From Absidia repens (taxonomy: Eukaryota; Mucoromycota; Mucoromycetes; Mucorales; Cunninghamellaceae), in the NCBI GenBank assembly GCA_002105175.1, contig MCGE01000017.1:789410-853409 (forward strand): 64,000 nucleotides of DNA. The letters are read 5' to 3'. The notes below the pieces were generated by a model. It made no database searches and was not told where the DNA came from. It saw nothing but the letters and a program-made list of their open reading frames with translations. Below, one piece after another: positions 14,785 to 31,700 of this stretch; position 1 is the first letter of the stretch, and every line of letters begins with the position of its first letter. The position numbers and the translations under genes are program-made.

Positions 14785-15670
14785 ATTCTGGTGCCGTTCC
14801 CTTTCACTTGACTCTTTATGTTATCCACCACACCTATCATTTCATCCATCCAATTTTTAGTTTTTATGTTGTTTCAAATGACTTTCTTTTGCTATCTTTC
14901 TACCTTTTTATTATTTCTACATTGCCCATATCATATCCATATAGTTTAGTTTATTTTATCTTCCCGCTTCTCCATTAGTTTTTTTTTTTTTTTTTTATGA
15001 ATGAAATAAACAATGAATTATATTCTACCTTATTTACGGATACTTTTTATTGAACTTAACTTTATTTCTTGGAGTTTCAAAAGGGCTACAGATATGGACT
15101 AGAAAGATCTTCATTGTCGTCATGTCATTCTATTACCATATATGTATGATACACAGGTTGGTGATTGCAATGATGATGATGGTTGTAGTCATGAATTATT
15201 ATTGTTAGTGATGTAAGGACTTGTTTACTCGACGGAAAATAAATTATCAAGTACCAACGCCACTGGTTGAAAGTATAATTGATCCCATAAAATTATGCTT
15301 TATCTTGTTATTTGTCTTATTGGTCTCTCTTTTCTGTGTGTGTGTGTGTGTGTATTTTCTTCTTTTGCATCATTAACTCATTAGTACTTGTTTGATCATT
15401 TATAATATTGCCTTCCAGCTATTGATTATGTCTCGTGATAGGCGATGTTGGAATGCAATTAAAACCCCAAAGCAAGGCATTGATCGGCGATTAAAATTCT
15501 ACATCATTATATAAACTTAATTGGCTACTCTATTTTTTTCCCTCTTTCTTTCCTTTTTGTAAATTATTTTCCCTTTCCCCTTTTTTTGACTCTCTCTCTC
15601 TCTCTCCTTTTACTTTATCCCTGTCTTTTTCTCTCTCTTTTTTTTTTTTTTTTTGTTTTTGTTTACTATC
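14785..15670. promoter_or_regulatory. Spacer with RAE1 3' end and CLC upstream region
   Basis: Contains the RAE1 poly(A) signal (15005-15010), a short GT microsatellite near 15336-15352, and a long C/T-rich tract (about 15535-15660, including TCTC repeats) directly before the CLC start. Pyrimidine-rich leaders like this are common at fungal transcription starts. No gene is seen. Confidence 0.5.
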
Positions 15671-19433
<3,763 letters not shown>

Positions 19434-20578
19434 ACAAGACTGACGATAGTGCTGTTTTAGTTTAGACAATATAAACTGTAGACTAGATATTGTGTTTTAT
19501 GTTGTCCCCTTTTTATTATTTATACATTATACACATATTAGGACATATTTTTGTAAAATGTGATTTATACCCTTCTTTATTTGTTTTTTACTTTATTTTA
19601 TTTTTATAGTATATATATATATATATACAATAAACGTTATAGCGCTTCAATGGTGTGCTTTTGAAATGCAAAATGGATTCAAATAGAAAATTTAAAGGAA
19701 ATGTTGATTGTAGTGCATGTTGGGGGGATGATTATGGATCGAATTAGCTATACTGATCATGATAGGATAAAACAGGGAGTATAATACGATCAGGGCAGGG
19801 TAATTAGGTAGGCCGTTCTAATTATATTTGTCTAGGTTATAATTGGCACAAAAATTACACAGAATACCGCTTTAAGGTCTCTAAGATCGACGTAACTCTT
19901 ACTACAGATCGTCCAAAATGTGTCCGTAGAACAAATGACAATTTTATGTCACAGTTGCAAGGCTGTAGATTGTGCAGAAGACGCTGGATCTCAATTAAAT
20001 TACACTACTGCAGGAGGACTTGCTCCTTCGATTTTTTTTTTCAGGAGTCTCTCGACGTACGATCATTTATCCCTTCTCCAGCCTCATCTAAAATATAGTA
20101 TTTCTCTACGACATCATTTCTGTATCTACTACCGCATACATTGTATTGATCCTCGGGACGCACTATAATATTTATGAACCCTGGTATTCAAAGGATGCTC
20201 AATCTGTAATATCATAGAACAGTAAGAGACAGAACGAAAAGTAAGTATGAAAGGGTTTTATTTCGAAATAATATTTCACGTAATCAAAAACATAAGTAAA
20301 AATAGGGGTATATATAATCTATATTTACATATGATAAGAAAAATAATTGAGGATAATGAGGGGGGGGGCAAAGGCCATAAACATTGTTAATAAAAAGTTG
20401 GGTATCAAATGCAGTAGCTTTATTAAAATTGTTGTTCGGGTGGGTACAGTATGTTGGTATGCGACTGGTTGAAGCATAATGATAAGTGCTAAACTATTGG
20501 GACGATGCTAAAAGATTTCTAGGACGCATGAAGCAGCCCAATGGGGATCTGGAGATCTCCCATTCAGTTTAACAATAG
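19434..20578. other. Spacer, CLC 3' end; no gene seen
   Basis: Begins with the CLC 3' region (a TA run near 19610-19628 and AATAAA near 19630). The rest has no supportable gene; a frame at 19920-20168 lacks conservation cues and splice extension. Confidence 0.5.
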
Positions 20579-20608
20579 TTCAACCACTCATTTAAATGAG
20601 TGGTTGAA
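20579..20608. repeat. 30-bp perfect palindrome
   Basis: The two 15-base halves are exact reverse complements with no spacer (left half TTCAACCACTCATTT). The sequence lies just left of interspersed repeat R2. No function is assigned. Confidence 0.85.
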
Positions 20609-20639
20609 ATAAAGGTTGAACATACATGCTTTTAGAGAG

Positions 20640-21245
<606 letters not shown>

Positions 21246-21439
21246 GCCTCGCAGTTTGACCATTTCGATGAAAAAACGAAAAGATTCCAGCGATCACTCT
21301 CCTGCTATACATAACATTACCACGCACATCAGAATATCATTTCCTCACAACGACGATGTGGTTTTGTTTTCCCGTTGATATCGGTTTTGTGGGTCTCTAC
21401 AGTACGTACAGTACCCAGTCATTTTTTATCAAAATATGT

Positions 21440-21560
21440 AAAAAGAGACATATTTTATTCAGGTGTAGATACATGTTACTCCAAACCATCACTAAACTAT
21501 GGCTATTGCAAATTATAAATTTAAAATGATAGAGTTTCCCTATGTGGTTTGAAAATCCAT
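21440..21560 (-). repeat. Interspersed repeat fragment R3
   Basis: Truncated copy: AAAAAGAGACATATTTTATT followed by CAGGTGTAGATACA, a degenerate CACTAAACTATGG and AGAGTTTCCCTATGTGG. It corresponds to the 3' tail and part of the core of the R1/R2 family; the CACGTG end is missing. Confidence 0.45.
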
Positions 21561-22485
21561 GGTTCAACTACCTACTAATCCTACAACTTACTATGATAAT
21601 AACGTCTGCTAACAGCAAGCAATCATGCAACCGGAGTGTGAATCAATAAAACGCTAAATCACAATCGTAATACATATCACAAACTATACAACAATATTTA
21701 AAAGTTACTTTTGAAATACGTATCCCTGAGTCCTTCTGGTGCTCCTTTGCACGCGCTGAAGGGAAAAAAAAGTTGTTGTTTTTTTTTTATTTTATTTTTT
21801 TTATTTTACTTTTGGTATGAGTTGAGCTACATATTGTCAGTAAGCGACGTAGCGAAACTATATTCCCAGTGACCTCTCTAGTTGGAGTATTACGTCTTTA
21901 TGTACTCATTGAGACAGCTTAACCATACACCAGTATTTTTCGGGTAAAAATTCACTAGTGTTTGCCAAAAAAAAAAGTTTCAAATCAAAGCCTATGCTTG
22001 CTGTTCTACATGTGTACCAGTTACGCTATGTGGAAACCCTGTATTAACTTTATTGAAATTCACTTTTATATCATGTTTTCCTCGGATGAGCAATAAAAGA
22101 CATAATAGGATTATTTTAATCCTCAGGCTATGTAAATTAATATATTATCACACAAAACGTTCTGTTGCAAAAATATTTCGATTCGTATCACCTAAAAAGC
22201 AATCATGGGCAAACATTTGATGAGTTACCGTTGGTATCACTATATTTCAACACACCATACAAATAATAGCGACAAATAATACAGTAGATGATAAAACGTG
22301 ATTTTTTATTAAATAATGATTTGAGTATAAAATAAAATGGCAGATAAAATATAATGATTAGTGTAACAAAAATATTCATAAAATGGGTCAAAAATTAAAT
22401 AAGTAAACTAATAAGACTAAATAAACCATATAAGACGAAATCTAACATGTCGAGGAAGAGGAGAGAAATGCGACGATGGGACTAG
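21561..22485. other. Spacer, no gene seen
   Basis: AT-rich sequence with homopolymer runs and no supportable gene. The right part probably includes the 3'UTR of the ALG12-glutaredoxin gene. Confidence 0.5.
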
Positions 22486-22753
22486 CTATGATTTTTTGGT
22501 AACACCGGTGCATCCATTCATAAACAGATGTTCAGCCAATGAGTGTTCATGTTGATCCATTCTAGTTATATTGTCAAACCCACCCAACGATTTAGAGCCC
22601 ACAAACAAGTTGGGAAAGGTAGATTGGCCAGATAGCTCCTTCAGCGCTTGCTTCATTAGTGTACCGTCTTGTAAATGATCCACTTCGACAACATATAACT
22701 GCTGTCCAACACAATACTGATTCAATAGCTGCTTTGCACCACGACAATATGGA

Positions 22754-22794
<41 letters not shown>

Positions 22795-24448
22795 ATTCTG
22801 TTCAGCTTTGCTCCACACCCTTTTCTAGACATTTCCTCTTCTAAATATAATCTTACCAGTATGACTTGCTGTAGAGAACTACGGCGTGTTTGTTTATTGT
22901 ATGCTGTATCCATGATTTTTGAGGGTGTGTCAATGCCAAGATATATAGACTGGGTTGTAAATCAATGTCCAAAGGTTGTAAAAATCGCGCCCATCTACCA
23001 GCTTTGGCATCATTCAAATAGGTTGCAATTGATCGAGGTCGAATACGTTCTAGTCCACGTGTGACGGCAATCACAGTATAATCAGGAGCAAATGCAGTTG
23101 GTGGAGTCGCAGTGATAAGGTGAGTGTAGCGGGCGGTCAAAAAGTCGTCTAATGTTGAGTGGGATTCATTTTTACTATAAGACCATTTCGGATAAGAGAG
23201 TTGGCCAAACCGAGAAGCACCTGTCATTGCAGTTTTGACATCCATATGAATTGAAATTGCCGTATTACCGTTGTCATTCCGTTGCAGTTTATGTAAAGTT
23301 GATAACGCCTCACCACCTGGATAATTGAGCTGAGATATCTTGAGTAATAGGGTTGTCAAAAACAGGGAAAAGAACACGCCACCAGAGATACCCATAATCA
23401 ATATTGCTTTCACCGTATTGCTTTGACGATGTCCAGTTGCTTTGATCCATGTTTTTGAGACAGTGTTGGCTGCTGCTGCTGTAAATACGGGGATGACATA
23501 CATGATAAATCGCCATTCCTTATGGGGCAGCAAGGAGAAGACTACGATGTAAGAGATCATAGGCAATAGTAACTGCCTCGTCCTTGAATCCAATACCAAA
23601 GATATGATAGCCAACGGGTAAGAAATCATCAACAAACGAGGTAAAAATTGGGTGATATATGCGTGATAGGGAAGGACACCCCATTCTGAGCTTTTGTTCA
23701 AAATTGCATTGAAGTAGAAGACCTTGCCTTCAGGCCATAACCATGTTTGCCAAAACCAAGAATCCACAATGACAGACAAAACAAGACCAGGGAGAGCACC
23801 TTTCAATAGGGATACGGTTCCATCAAACCAGTCCAGAGAACGATATATCACGATTTCGTAAAACATCAAAATCACCAAAAGAATCCCAACTTCAAATCGA
23901 AAGATGACACCCCCCACAGAGAGATAGTAGATCATATGACGCAAATGGTAAGTACGATCAGAAGTGGCGGCCATGCTTTTTATCCAATGGGAAAACCCAA
24001 GTAGAACCAGGGGTAAAGCAAAGGTATTCGGTAGAGTTCGAGTTGACCAGAAGACAAGATGGAATTGACAGCAACAAAGTAAAATGAAAAAGCGCGCCGC
24101 CAAAGGACCATACAAAAAGCCAACCGACGTCTGAAACTTGGCTAAAGAAAAGCACACACACGCACCAAGAGCAAGGCGTGCAACGACTTGTTCAGCAAAA
24201 AGATCTAACGTACAAAAGAAAGATACGGGCCATAAGATCAGTTTTGTCAAGGTGGCAATAAAAAGTGCGCCAATGAAGGATCGAGGTACAACACCCGGAA
24301 ATTCCAAATGATCATAGAGAGTGAGATTAGTGTTGTGATGGAGAATATCGTGAATGGCTTGAAGGTTGAAGCTTTCTTCCACCTTTGTGTATGGACAGGA
24401 TATACAGTGAATAAGGATAAAACCATATAACACAAGTACAAGCTTCAT
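22486..24448 (-). CDS. ALG12: ALG12 alpha-1,6-mannosyltransferase fused to a glutaredoxin domain
   Basis: Two exons: 24448-22857 and 22753-22486, about 619 residues. The first ~510 residues are ALG12, the GT-C enzyme of the ER membrane that adds the alpha-1,6-mannose to the Man7GlcNAc2 dolichol-linked oligosaccharide: [72 protein letters not shown], and the usual end [10 protein letters not shown]. Instead of stopping, the frame continues [20 protein letters not shown]; the splice joins TG to T to make Cys, giving [14 protein letters not shown], the dithiol CPYC site of a glutaredoxin, then [20 protein letters not shown] (cis-Pro and GG glutathione-binding features) and a normal C-terminus. 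No in-frame Met lies near the glutaredoxin start. An in-frame ATG at 24601 would add 51 residues, but the 24448 ATG matches ALG12 length and gives a hydrophobic first segment. The intron holds a poly-T (sense strand) run before the acceptor. Confidence 0.88.
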
Positions 24449-24832
24449 AACAATAAGAGATGACTTAAAGGGGACAATAAGCGCGTTTTTGGTCAACGAA
24501 AAGGAATAAGGCAGAAAAAAAAAAAAGAGGGTAAAAAAAATGTAGGTGATACATAAGGAGGAGTAGAGAGGAGTTTGAAAAATAGGAGAGAAAAAGGACA
24601 TAATTGTTGGTGAGCCTTTTCCCTTCTGCTACTTTTTATTCTTTTACCTAACACATTTTATCTATTTTCTCCCCCAGTCCTCTCCTTTTTTTATTATTAT
24701 TATTATTTATTATTTATTATTATATTTATTTATACACAACCAATATATACCTCTCTTCTTCTCCTCTTCAATACCAATACATCACACTTTCTCCTCTACC
24801 TCTTTTATATACCCCTCCCTACCCTTCATACG
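24449..24832. promoter_or_regulatory. Divergent promoter region of ALG12-GRX and arrestin 2
   Basis: 384 bp between the two start codons. It holds TTATTATTATT-type repeats (24693-24725), C/T-rich stretches near 24755-24830, and TATATA-like sequences near 24744 and 24806. Both transcription starts must be here. Confidence 0.5.
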
Positions 24833-27800
24833 ATGAAAGATGGTTTCCGAAGGTTTGAAATAGAACCTTTGGAAGATACTCTGGACTTTATGGGTCCTAC
24901 TCAGTCGTCAGACTCGGTCAAACTTTTGGAAGGTACTGTACGATTATCTTTATCAAGACCAACAAAAATTCGCAGTATGGTGGTCAAGTTTAAAGGTTTT
25001 GGACGTGTCAGTATCAAGGGGAAATCCAACACTAACGTCAGTATCTTCACACCCATGCTACCAAAACTCAAGTGCTCTATTGTTGGCAAGTCTTTACTTC
25101 CTATGGGTGACCATACTATTCCATGGAGCATCGAAATACCCAACATCTATCCGCCGAGTTTACTTGTGAAACGAGCTACTATATTTTATTTGGTTGAGGT
25201 GGTGATATCTTTTGCTTTGGCCAAATCTATTACTGCTGAACACCCTATCACTCTACGTAGACATTTACTTCCATGTGTGGAACTGGCACCTTTGGTGGAA
25301 ACGAAGCTTTATGAACATACTGTACCTGCAAAATTCCATTATGAAATTGAAGCTCCTCAAATCATTTGCCTGGATCAACTCCTTGTGCCTTTTGCAGTGA
25401 AATATTTGTGTATCGCCAATCAAAAAGCGGTGCAATCCATTCGGACGCAACTGACCCAGATCGAACTTTATAGGTAACCAATATATGTTATTGATATCGT
25501 TGATTGTTTTACTGACTAATGCGTAATGCAATACTTTTTATCAATTAAAATTATAGAATTCAATCAGTGTCTAAGACGGATGCCAACTTGACTCAAGCAC
25601 CTATGGATGTCTACAATTTGGAGAAGAAAGTGTTGGATTGCAAACAACGTCGTGATTATGCCAAATTCGTTAAACGGACCATTCCTGCCCTGATTCATTC
25701 CGTTGACCAAACACGCTCATCTGCATGGAAACAACCTATTGTATTACGGCACAAGCTCCACCAATTTTTACAATCCACTTATGATTCACCCTTGGTATCT
25801 ATTCATCATCAACTTGAAGTCACATTCCAATTCGATCACCGTTTTGAAGATATCAGAGCCAAAATACCCATTATCATTGCATCGATTCCTACATCTTCAT
25901 CATCCAATATCTCACTGCTACAGCAACCGCAACAGCAGCAACAACAACACATATCATTATCATCTGATTCTGGTGCTGACTCAAAATATCCTTTTGAAAC
26001 TATCACTCGTTTTGAAAGTATGTCGGTAGTACCTGAACAAAATGGCCGGCCTCCTCGTTGCCCTTCCGGCGACTCACACCGTCCCCATGGTATCACGCAT
26101 GTTATCGGCAATACCGACATGGAGCATTCACCATCACCTCATCCTCATCATCAAAAAACCCCGCAACAACAACAACAACAGCAACAGCATCAACAGCAAC
26201 AACAGCAACAACAGCAACCATCATCATCATCAGCATCCAAAACAAGTGCGGAACGCCCAAAATGGAAATCGATCTTACCACTTCCATCACAACCACAATC
26301 GAGTGCTGGCACTTCAAAAAACACATTCTCTAGTAGTACAACAAACGGCAAGATATTTGGTGCTAGAAAATCGTCCGACGGATTCAGTGATAAGCATCGC
26401 AGGCCAATGCTTTATAATACTGAAAATAGCAACAACAGCAACTTCAACAAAGCTTCAGCACTTTTACTCAGTCAAAAGGGATCAATCAAGCGGTATAATT
26501 CGGAATATGATTTGAATGCTTTTACAGACGTAGTTACTCCACCACCTGAAGATAGACCTCGAATCACCACACCACCACAACGACGACAGAAGAAAGATGC
26601 TAATAAGGGTAATAATCGACGGCGACGGCGACAATTACCTCCTATTGACGTAGAACTGGCTAATGGAATCAAACCAAAACCATTAGCGAAGAAGATTGAT
26701 TCCTTACTTGATGCTGCTGCACCGCGCTCTCAGGTTGTATCCAATGACGATCATCACATGTCGGAATCCAGTTCAAATCAAGGTAAAAAACATTAATACA
26801 ATGCTCATTCAAGTTTAAAGCTATGTTTACTCACCCCTTTTTTTTTTTTTAGACATGACTCGATTGGACAATGTCAGTAATAGTTGTGGAAGCAACGATT
26901 GCTCAAGTGACGATGATGAATCCGACTTCCAATCCGTATACTCTGATTTATCACTTGCAAGCCCTGAAGCACCTAGCCTCAGCTCATCAGCAACCGGGGC
27001 CTCCAATGGTAGCCATCACACTTTATTTACCCGCCCACCATCACCGTCATATCGCCCAGCACCAGGTTTACCAGCAAACACGGCATTACGATCACACGAG
27101 GAGCAATCATCTGCATTGGTGGAAGAATCATTCAACTATGCCAACATCTCGTCACCAGCCATTGCCACTGTAGCCTCCTCCATTCTTCTCTCGCCATGTA
27201 GCAGCAACGCATCTACAGCAACATCGAGCACAACCCGTCGTCGTATTGCTCTATCCTCTGTTTCGTCCATCATGAACGGTGTCGATACCCTATCCTTCCG
27301 GTCTTTGGGTGGTCCCTACTCTCATCAAAATCGTTACTCGAACGGTAGTGGGTTTTCACAGGCGATGATTCCGTCTTCAACATCTTCCATCAACAACAGC
27401 AACAACAGATATCAAGCACGGGACTCTGATGCTGAACCGGCTACCTACAATGGGTTATCAATCACCGGGACTCAAAGTGAAGATACCGCACAACCAATGG
27501 TAGATGCCAAGCAGCATTATTTACACGCCAAGTTGCCGCCCATTCCATCTGATACAACAACATCATCCGCGGCAACGCCAATTGCAACATTGTCGGCACC
27601 AACACCACCGGTCGTGGTAATACCTAGAATCAAAAAGAAGCACAATCATCAACAGGATCAACGATTAACGGCGACAGAATTCAAAGTACTGAACGAAACG
27701 AAACGGATGACGAAATTATATGTGGACGATAGTGATGATGAAACCTTAGACCCATTACCGCCTATACCTGAAAAACAACAAGCCGGGAAAAAATTGTCGA

Positions 27801-28006
27801 CGTCTGATTCACCCACAACAGTAACAACAATATCGAATGGGTCCATTTCCAATAGTAACATTCAGCAATGGGCTGCTTCTCTCCTTGGTGCTTCCACTTC
27901 GGTAGTTGAAAACGTACCTCTTCCGCAGCTTCCACGTCTGTCCTTTGGTATGGCCTTCGGCGAAGTCTTGGGTTACGATCAATTTAACAACGAGATCAAG
28001 AAATGA
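24833..28006 (+). CDS. Arrestin-like protein with long disordered tail
   Basis: Three exons: 24833-25473, 25557-26782 and 26853-28006, about 1006 residues. The N-terminal ~370 residues look like the two arrestin domains: VKLLEGTVRLSLSRPTKIRS followed by MVVKFKGFGRV, then LPMGDHTIPWSIEIPNIYPP followed by SLLVKRATIFYLVEV, a pattern typical of fungal arrestin N-domains (the PxSF/W and Y-x-L/V strand). The second domain starts around IICLDQLLVPFAVKYL. After about residue 370 it is low complexity: two poly-Gln/His runs, Ser/Thr/Pro-rich tracts, Arg-rich NNRRRRRQLPP, and proline motifs such as LPPIP. A role as trafficking adaptor is inferred from the family; no PPxY is visible. The C-terminus has a more conserved-looking block, SFGMAFGEVLGYDQFNN. 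Confidence 0.75.
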
Positions 28007-28750
28007 CCCATCTTAGTTTAGCTTTAGTTTGCCTATTAGTCTCGTCTCCTTCTACTAACACCCGTCCTTATATATATATATATATATTGGTTTTTTAGTT
28101 TTAGTTTTATTTTTTAGTATTGTGATAAAGAATTGATTATGGTTGTAATAAAATGCAAATGATTTGGTTTTAGTGAATGGAAATACAGACTTCTATTATT
28201 TTTATTTGCTGATGGTAAATTTGTTTCGTGTATAGCTGCAATAAGATACAAGACTATAATATGGTGATTGAAAATACAGACATTTTTTTTAATATATGTA
28301 GGTTATTTTATCAATCATATCGGCGTAATATCATATATATGGGTACATGTCATTTGTGAATGTAAACGAATAGGAGTTACTTATGTAGCACTGTTTAAGG
28401 AAGACGAATTTACTGCAGTTCTTGCCATATTATTTGGAAGTTACCCTATAGGTATATGGTAAAAATAATTGATTTATCCGCCTACTTTCTGAATTAATAT
28501 AGACAATAATTGCTTTATATATTGCTGACTATGGCTAGCTAGTATTATATGTATGTAGCTGAATTTGCAACGTGGAGTCGTGGACCCCACTTTTTTTTTT
28601 TCTCTCATTCAGCGGTATTTTAAAAAAACCCTTGAGGCAACTGCAGAGATTTTTTTTTTCTCACTCATTTTTCATTTCTTTTTTTATTCCATTTTATTAT
28701 TATTGTACAGCTTATAGGTAGAATCGATACTACCTTTTCCTTAGAAATAA
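28007..28750. other. Spacer, no gene seen
   Basis: Arrestin 2 3' region with a TA run (28068-28087) and AATAAA-like signals near 28147, then AT-rich sequence with short poly-T runs before the next gene. Confidence 0.5.
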
Positions 28751-31700
28751 ATGACTCCAGTTTATGGGACCTCACCATCGTCCTCACCAGGGTTGAACGA
28801 TGCAGCAAAAGAAAAGGCGATGCGAATGACGAGTGGTGAAACAGAGACGAAGAACAACACAAACTTGGATACAGCACAACAGGACTCAACTACAACCGTT
28901 ACCACACCGAATGACTCGATATCATCCTTTGATTCTGAGGTAATGAAAAATAGCATGGCAATAAAAGCGCAAAATACACGCGACGCTTCAACTCAAAGCA
29001 TCTTTCTTGAATCTTACAATAGTTTGTCCATCATCGTCAAGCCGTCAGGACTCGTAACTTCGATAAAGCCATACAAAGTTTCGTTTTATTGTAAGTGACC
29101 TCAAACGAATAATAAAAATCATAGATGATTAATCTATACCTCTTTTTTTTTTTTTTTTTTTTTTTGTTGGCTTTGTTTTAATCTCGTACTAGGCAATCCA
29201 ACTTTATGGACAACACTATCTTCCAAGACTACCTAATTGAAGTAGCAAGCAACATTCATCCTTCGAAGGACACTGAACTCTCTGGTATGCCACATGATTT
29301 GAATGATTAATAAAGAAAATTAACTTTTTATTATTCCTCTTACTAGGCTTCTTCTCTGCTTTGCCGTGTCTCTTGCAATCCGATATTGTGGAATATGTGA
29401 AAGGTAATATGAAAATGATTTGATCCTGATATGCTCTCTCTATCAGCTACTTTAATATCTTTTTTTGCATTATTATCCATCTCATCTCTACAAACAATAG
29501 ACAGATCTGACGACTTGCAAGGATTCCAAGTTATGTTTGACTATATTCAAGCGTATCCTAGGCATGCATACAAGTACATGGTAAGAAATATGATGGGCAA
29601 TTCATAACGAAAGGTGGCGAAACTCATTTTTGTTTATTTTTAGACTTTGGCTATTCAAATCCTGATTCAGACTACTCGAATTGGAACTCATGAAGAAAAA
29701 AATAAGTATGCTCATCTCTTAGGTAAGCAAAAGTCAAAAAGAGCGGATTGACCTTGTACCACCTTGATTTGCTAATTATTTGTATTGACTGTAGTGGCTG
29801 ATTTATTTCCTCGACTCTGTAAGCAACGACTGCTGTTGACGTACTCAGACTCCCAACCCTCAGTAAAATCAACCGAAAGCAAACACTATATCATTATACC
29901 TGTGACATTATTTGAGGCCTATATCTCAACGGGACAACAATATTATATCGGGAAACGGCAATGGGATGGTCTCACCAAATTCACGTGTATGATGGTATCC
30001 AGTTGCGGGTAATTATGCAAATAAAAAAAAATTAAGGAAGGAGGTGATGTTTGATAGTGGAATGATAAATCGCTTATTCATTCTATCGTCTCAATTTAGG
30101 TACAATGGATTTGAACAGTTGAACACAGTCTCACACACCATACGATTCCAGTATCTCAGGGAACACCGACATAAGGTCCGAATTGACGACGATTTAACAC
30201 CACAATCTACTGCAGCAATGACTGGTGCTGAAAAAAATGGAAGGAATACACCCACAAAAGACGACACAGCGCAACTGATCGTATCGGCAACGTTGATGTG
30301 CGAGTATATGGCAACCGTGTCGCAATTTGTGTCTTTTGGGTATGATTATTACAAATCAGTGTGTGGAGAAGACGATACTCAGCTATCTTCGACTCTGGAA
30401 AAGACATGTTTGATTCCTATATGTGCACTCAAATCATCATCATCATCATCATCATCAAGGGGTAGTGATAGTGGATTCGGTGTTGGCTTATCAACAACTA
30501 CAGCAACATCGACCTCACCAACTGCATCTCCAGCACGTTCAGCAAATACAACACCAGTGACGGAGGGAAATAGGAAACGACACATCGAAGACTCGTCGGC
30601 GTCACCATCATCAAACAGTAATGAACCCTGTCAAAAAAAGATGAAAGTGGAAACGAAAATTGGTATCAATGATGATCGTGGACAAGGACTTTCTGCGGAA
30701 TGCATGCAAGGGGTGGATCAAGCTCTACAGATTTTAAGCAAAGCAGCAGACTGTCTTCGGCATCTGGTGGATCTTTGGCAGTGGGCGACACTCACTTCTT
30801 CAAATCATGATAAAATGAAGTCTTGGGAAACAGGTAAAAGGAAATATTATTTTTGAATTGGAAATACCGTGGGTGGATCGTGAATTCTCACCTGCTTTTG
30901 ATTATTATTTTTTAGAATTGGACCGAATCATTGATAATTATCGCTTACCTTTTGATACCAAAAATGCCATATTACTTTTACAAAGCGATCTTGCACTATC
31001 GTTGGTAAGAACAAAACTAAATGATGATGGGAAAATATTATGGTCTTCTTCACTTAGCAAGCAGTTGGACTCACTGTTTTTTATTTTGTTTTTGACCAGC
31101 CATCAGTACCAGGGAATCTTGCCAAAGCATTGGAATTATCACAAACCATATGCGACCGAATTGAAGTGGAACGGCGGAAAGACAAATCGACAACTCCATC
31201 CAAGACTGATTCTCCCGAGCTGAATATTCCATTTATGTTCGCCTTCCGTGTTTTATATAGTATTGCTGTGATTTACCTGCTGGTTGGAAGTATTCAGGTA
31301 ACGAACGCTATAGGCATTCAAAGAGGGAAGTGAAGAAATTCATAATCTCACTTCCTTTTTTTTTTAATGAAAAAATAGCAATCAACATTGGAAATAGCTA
31401 TCATCCTATCGGTATTTCCTATTCCGGCTGAACTGGGTGAACAAGCCTTCATAACAGACGAGGTGGATTGTAATACGATATCTACCGTCTTTCAAGATCA
31501 TGAATTTGGGCTCATGCGTGTGAATCAAGTAGGGCTGGTGGCTCGTTGTATCAAACATTTGGTGGTCAGTCTGGATAGTGAATCTGGTCAAAAAGGTGGT
31601 ATGGCTTCCATTGACGCGGCGATGCGTTGGGACGAAAAGGCGGGAAATATGATTGTACTGATGCAATACGGTTGGCCCTATTGGAGCTCAAGGACTGGCA

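Noticed and set aside
24449..24601. N-terminal extension of ALG12 from the upstream ATG at 24601
   Set aside because: The added 51 residues are Phe-rich from poly-T/poly-C leader sequence, and the ATG at 24448 gives the normal family length. The extension is kept only as an alternative.
28940..29022. Continuous first exon of the INTS10-like gene reading through this interval
   Set aside because: The through-frame cannot be joined in phase to the next exon without a stop; treating it as an 83-nt GT-AG intron gives consistent phases and a plausible helical sequence.
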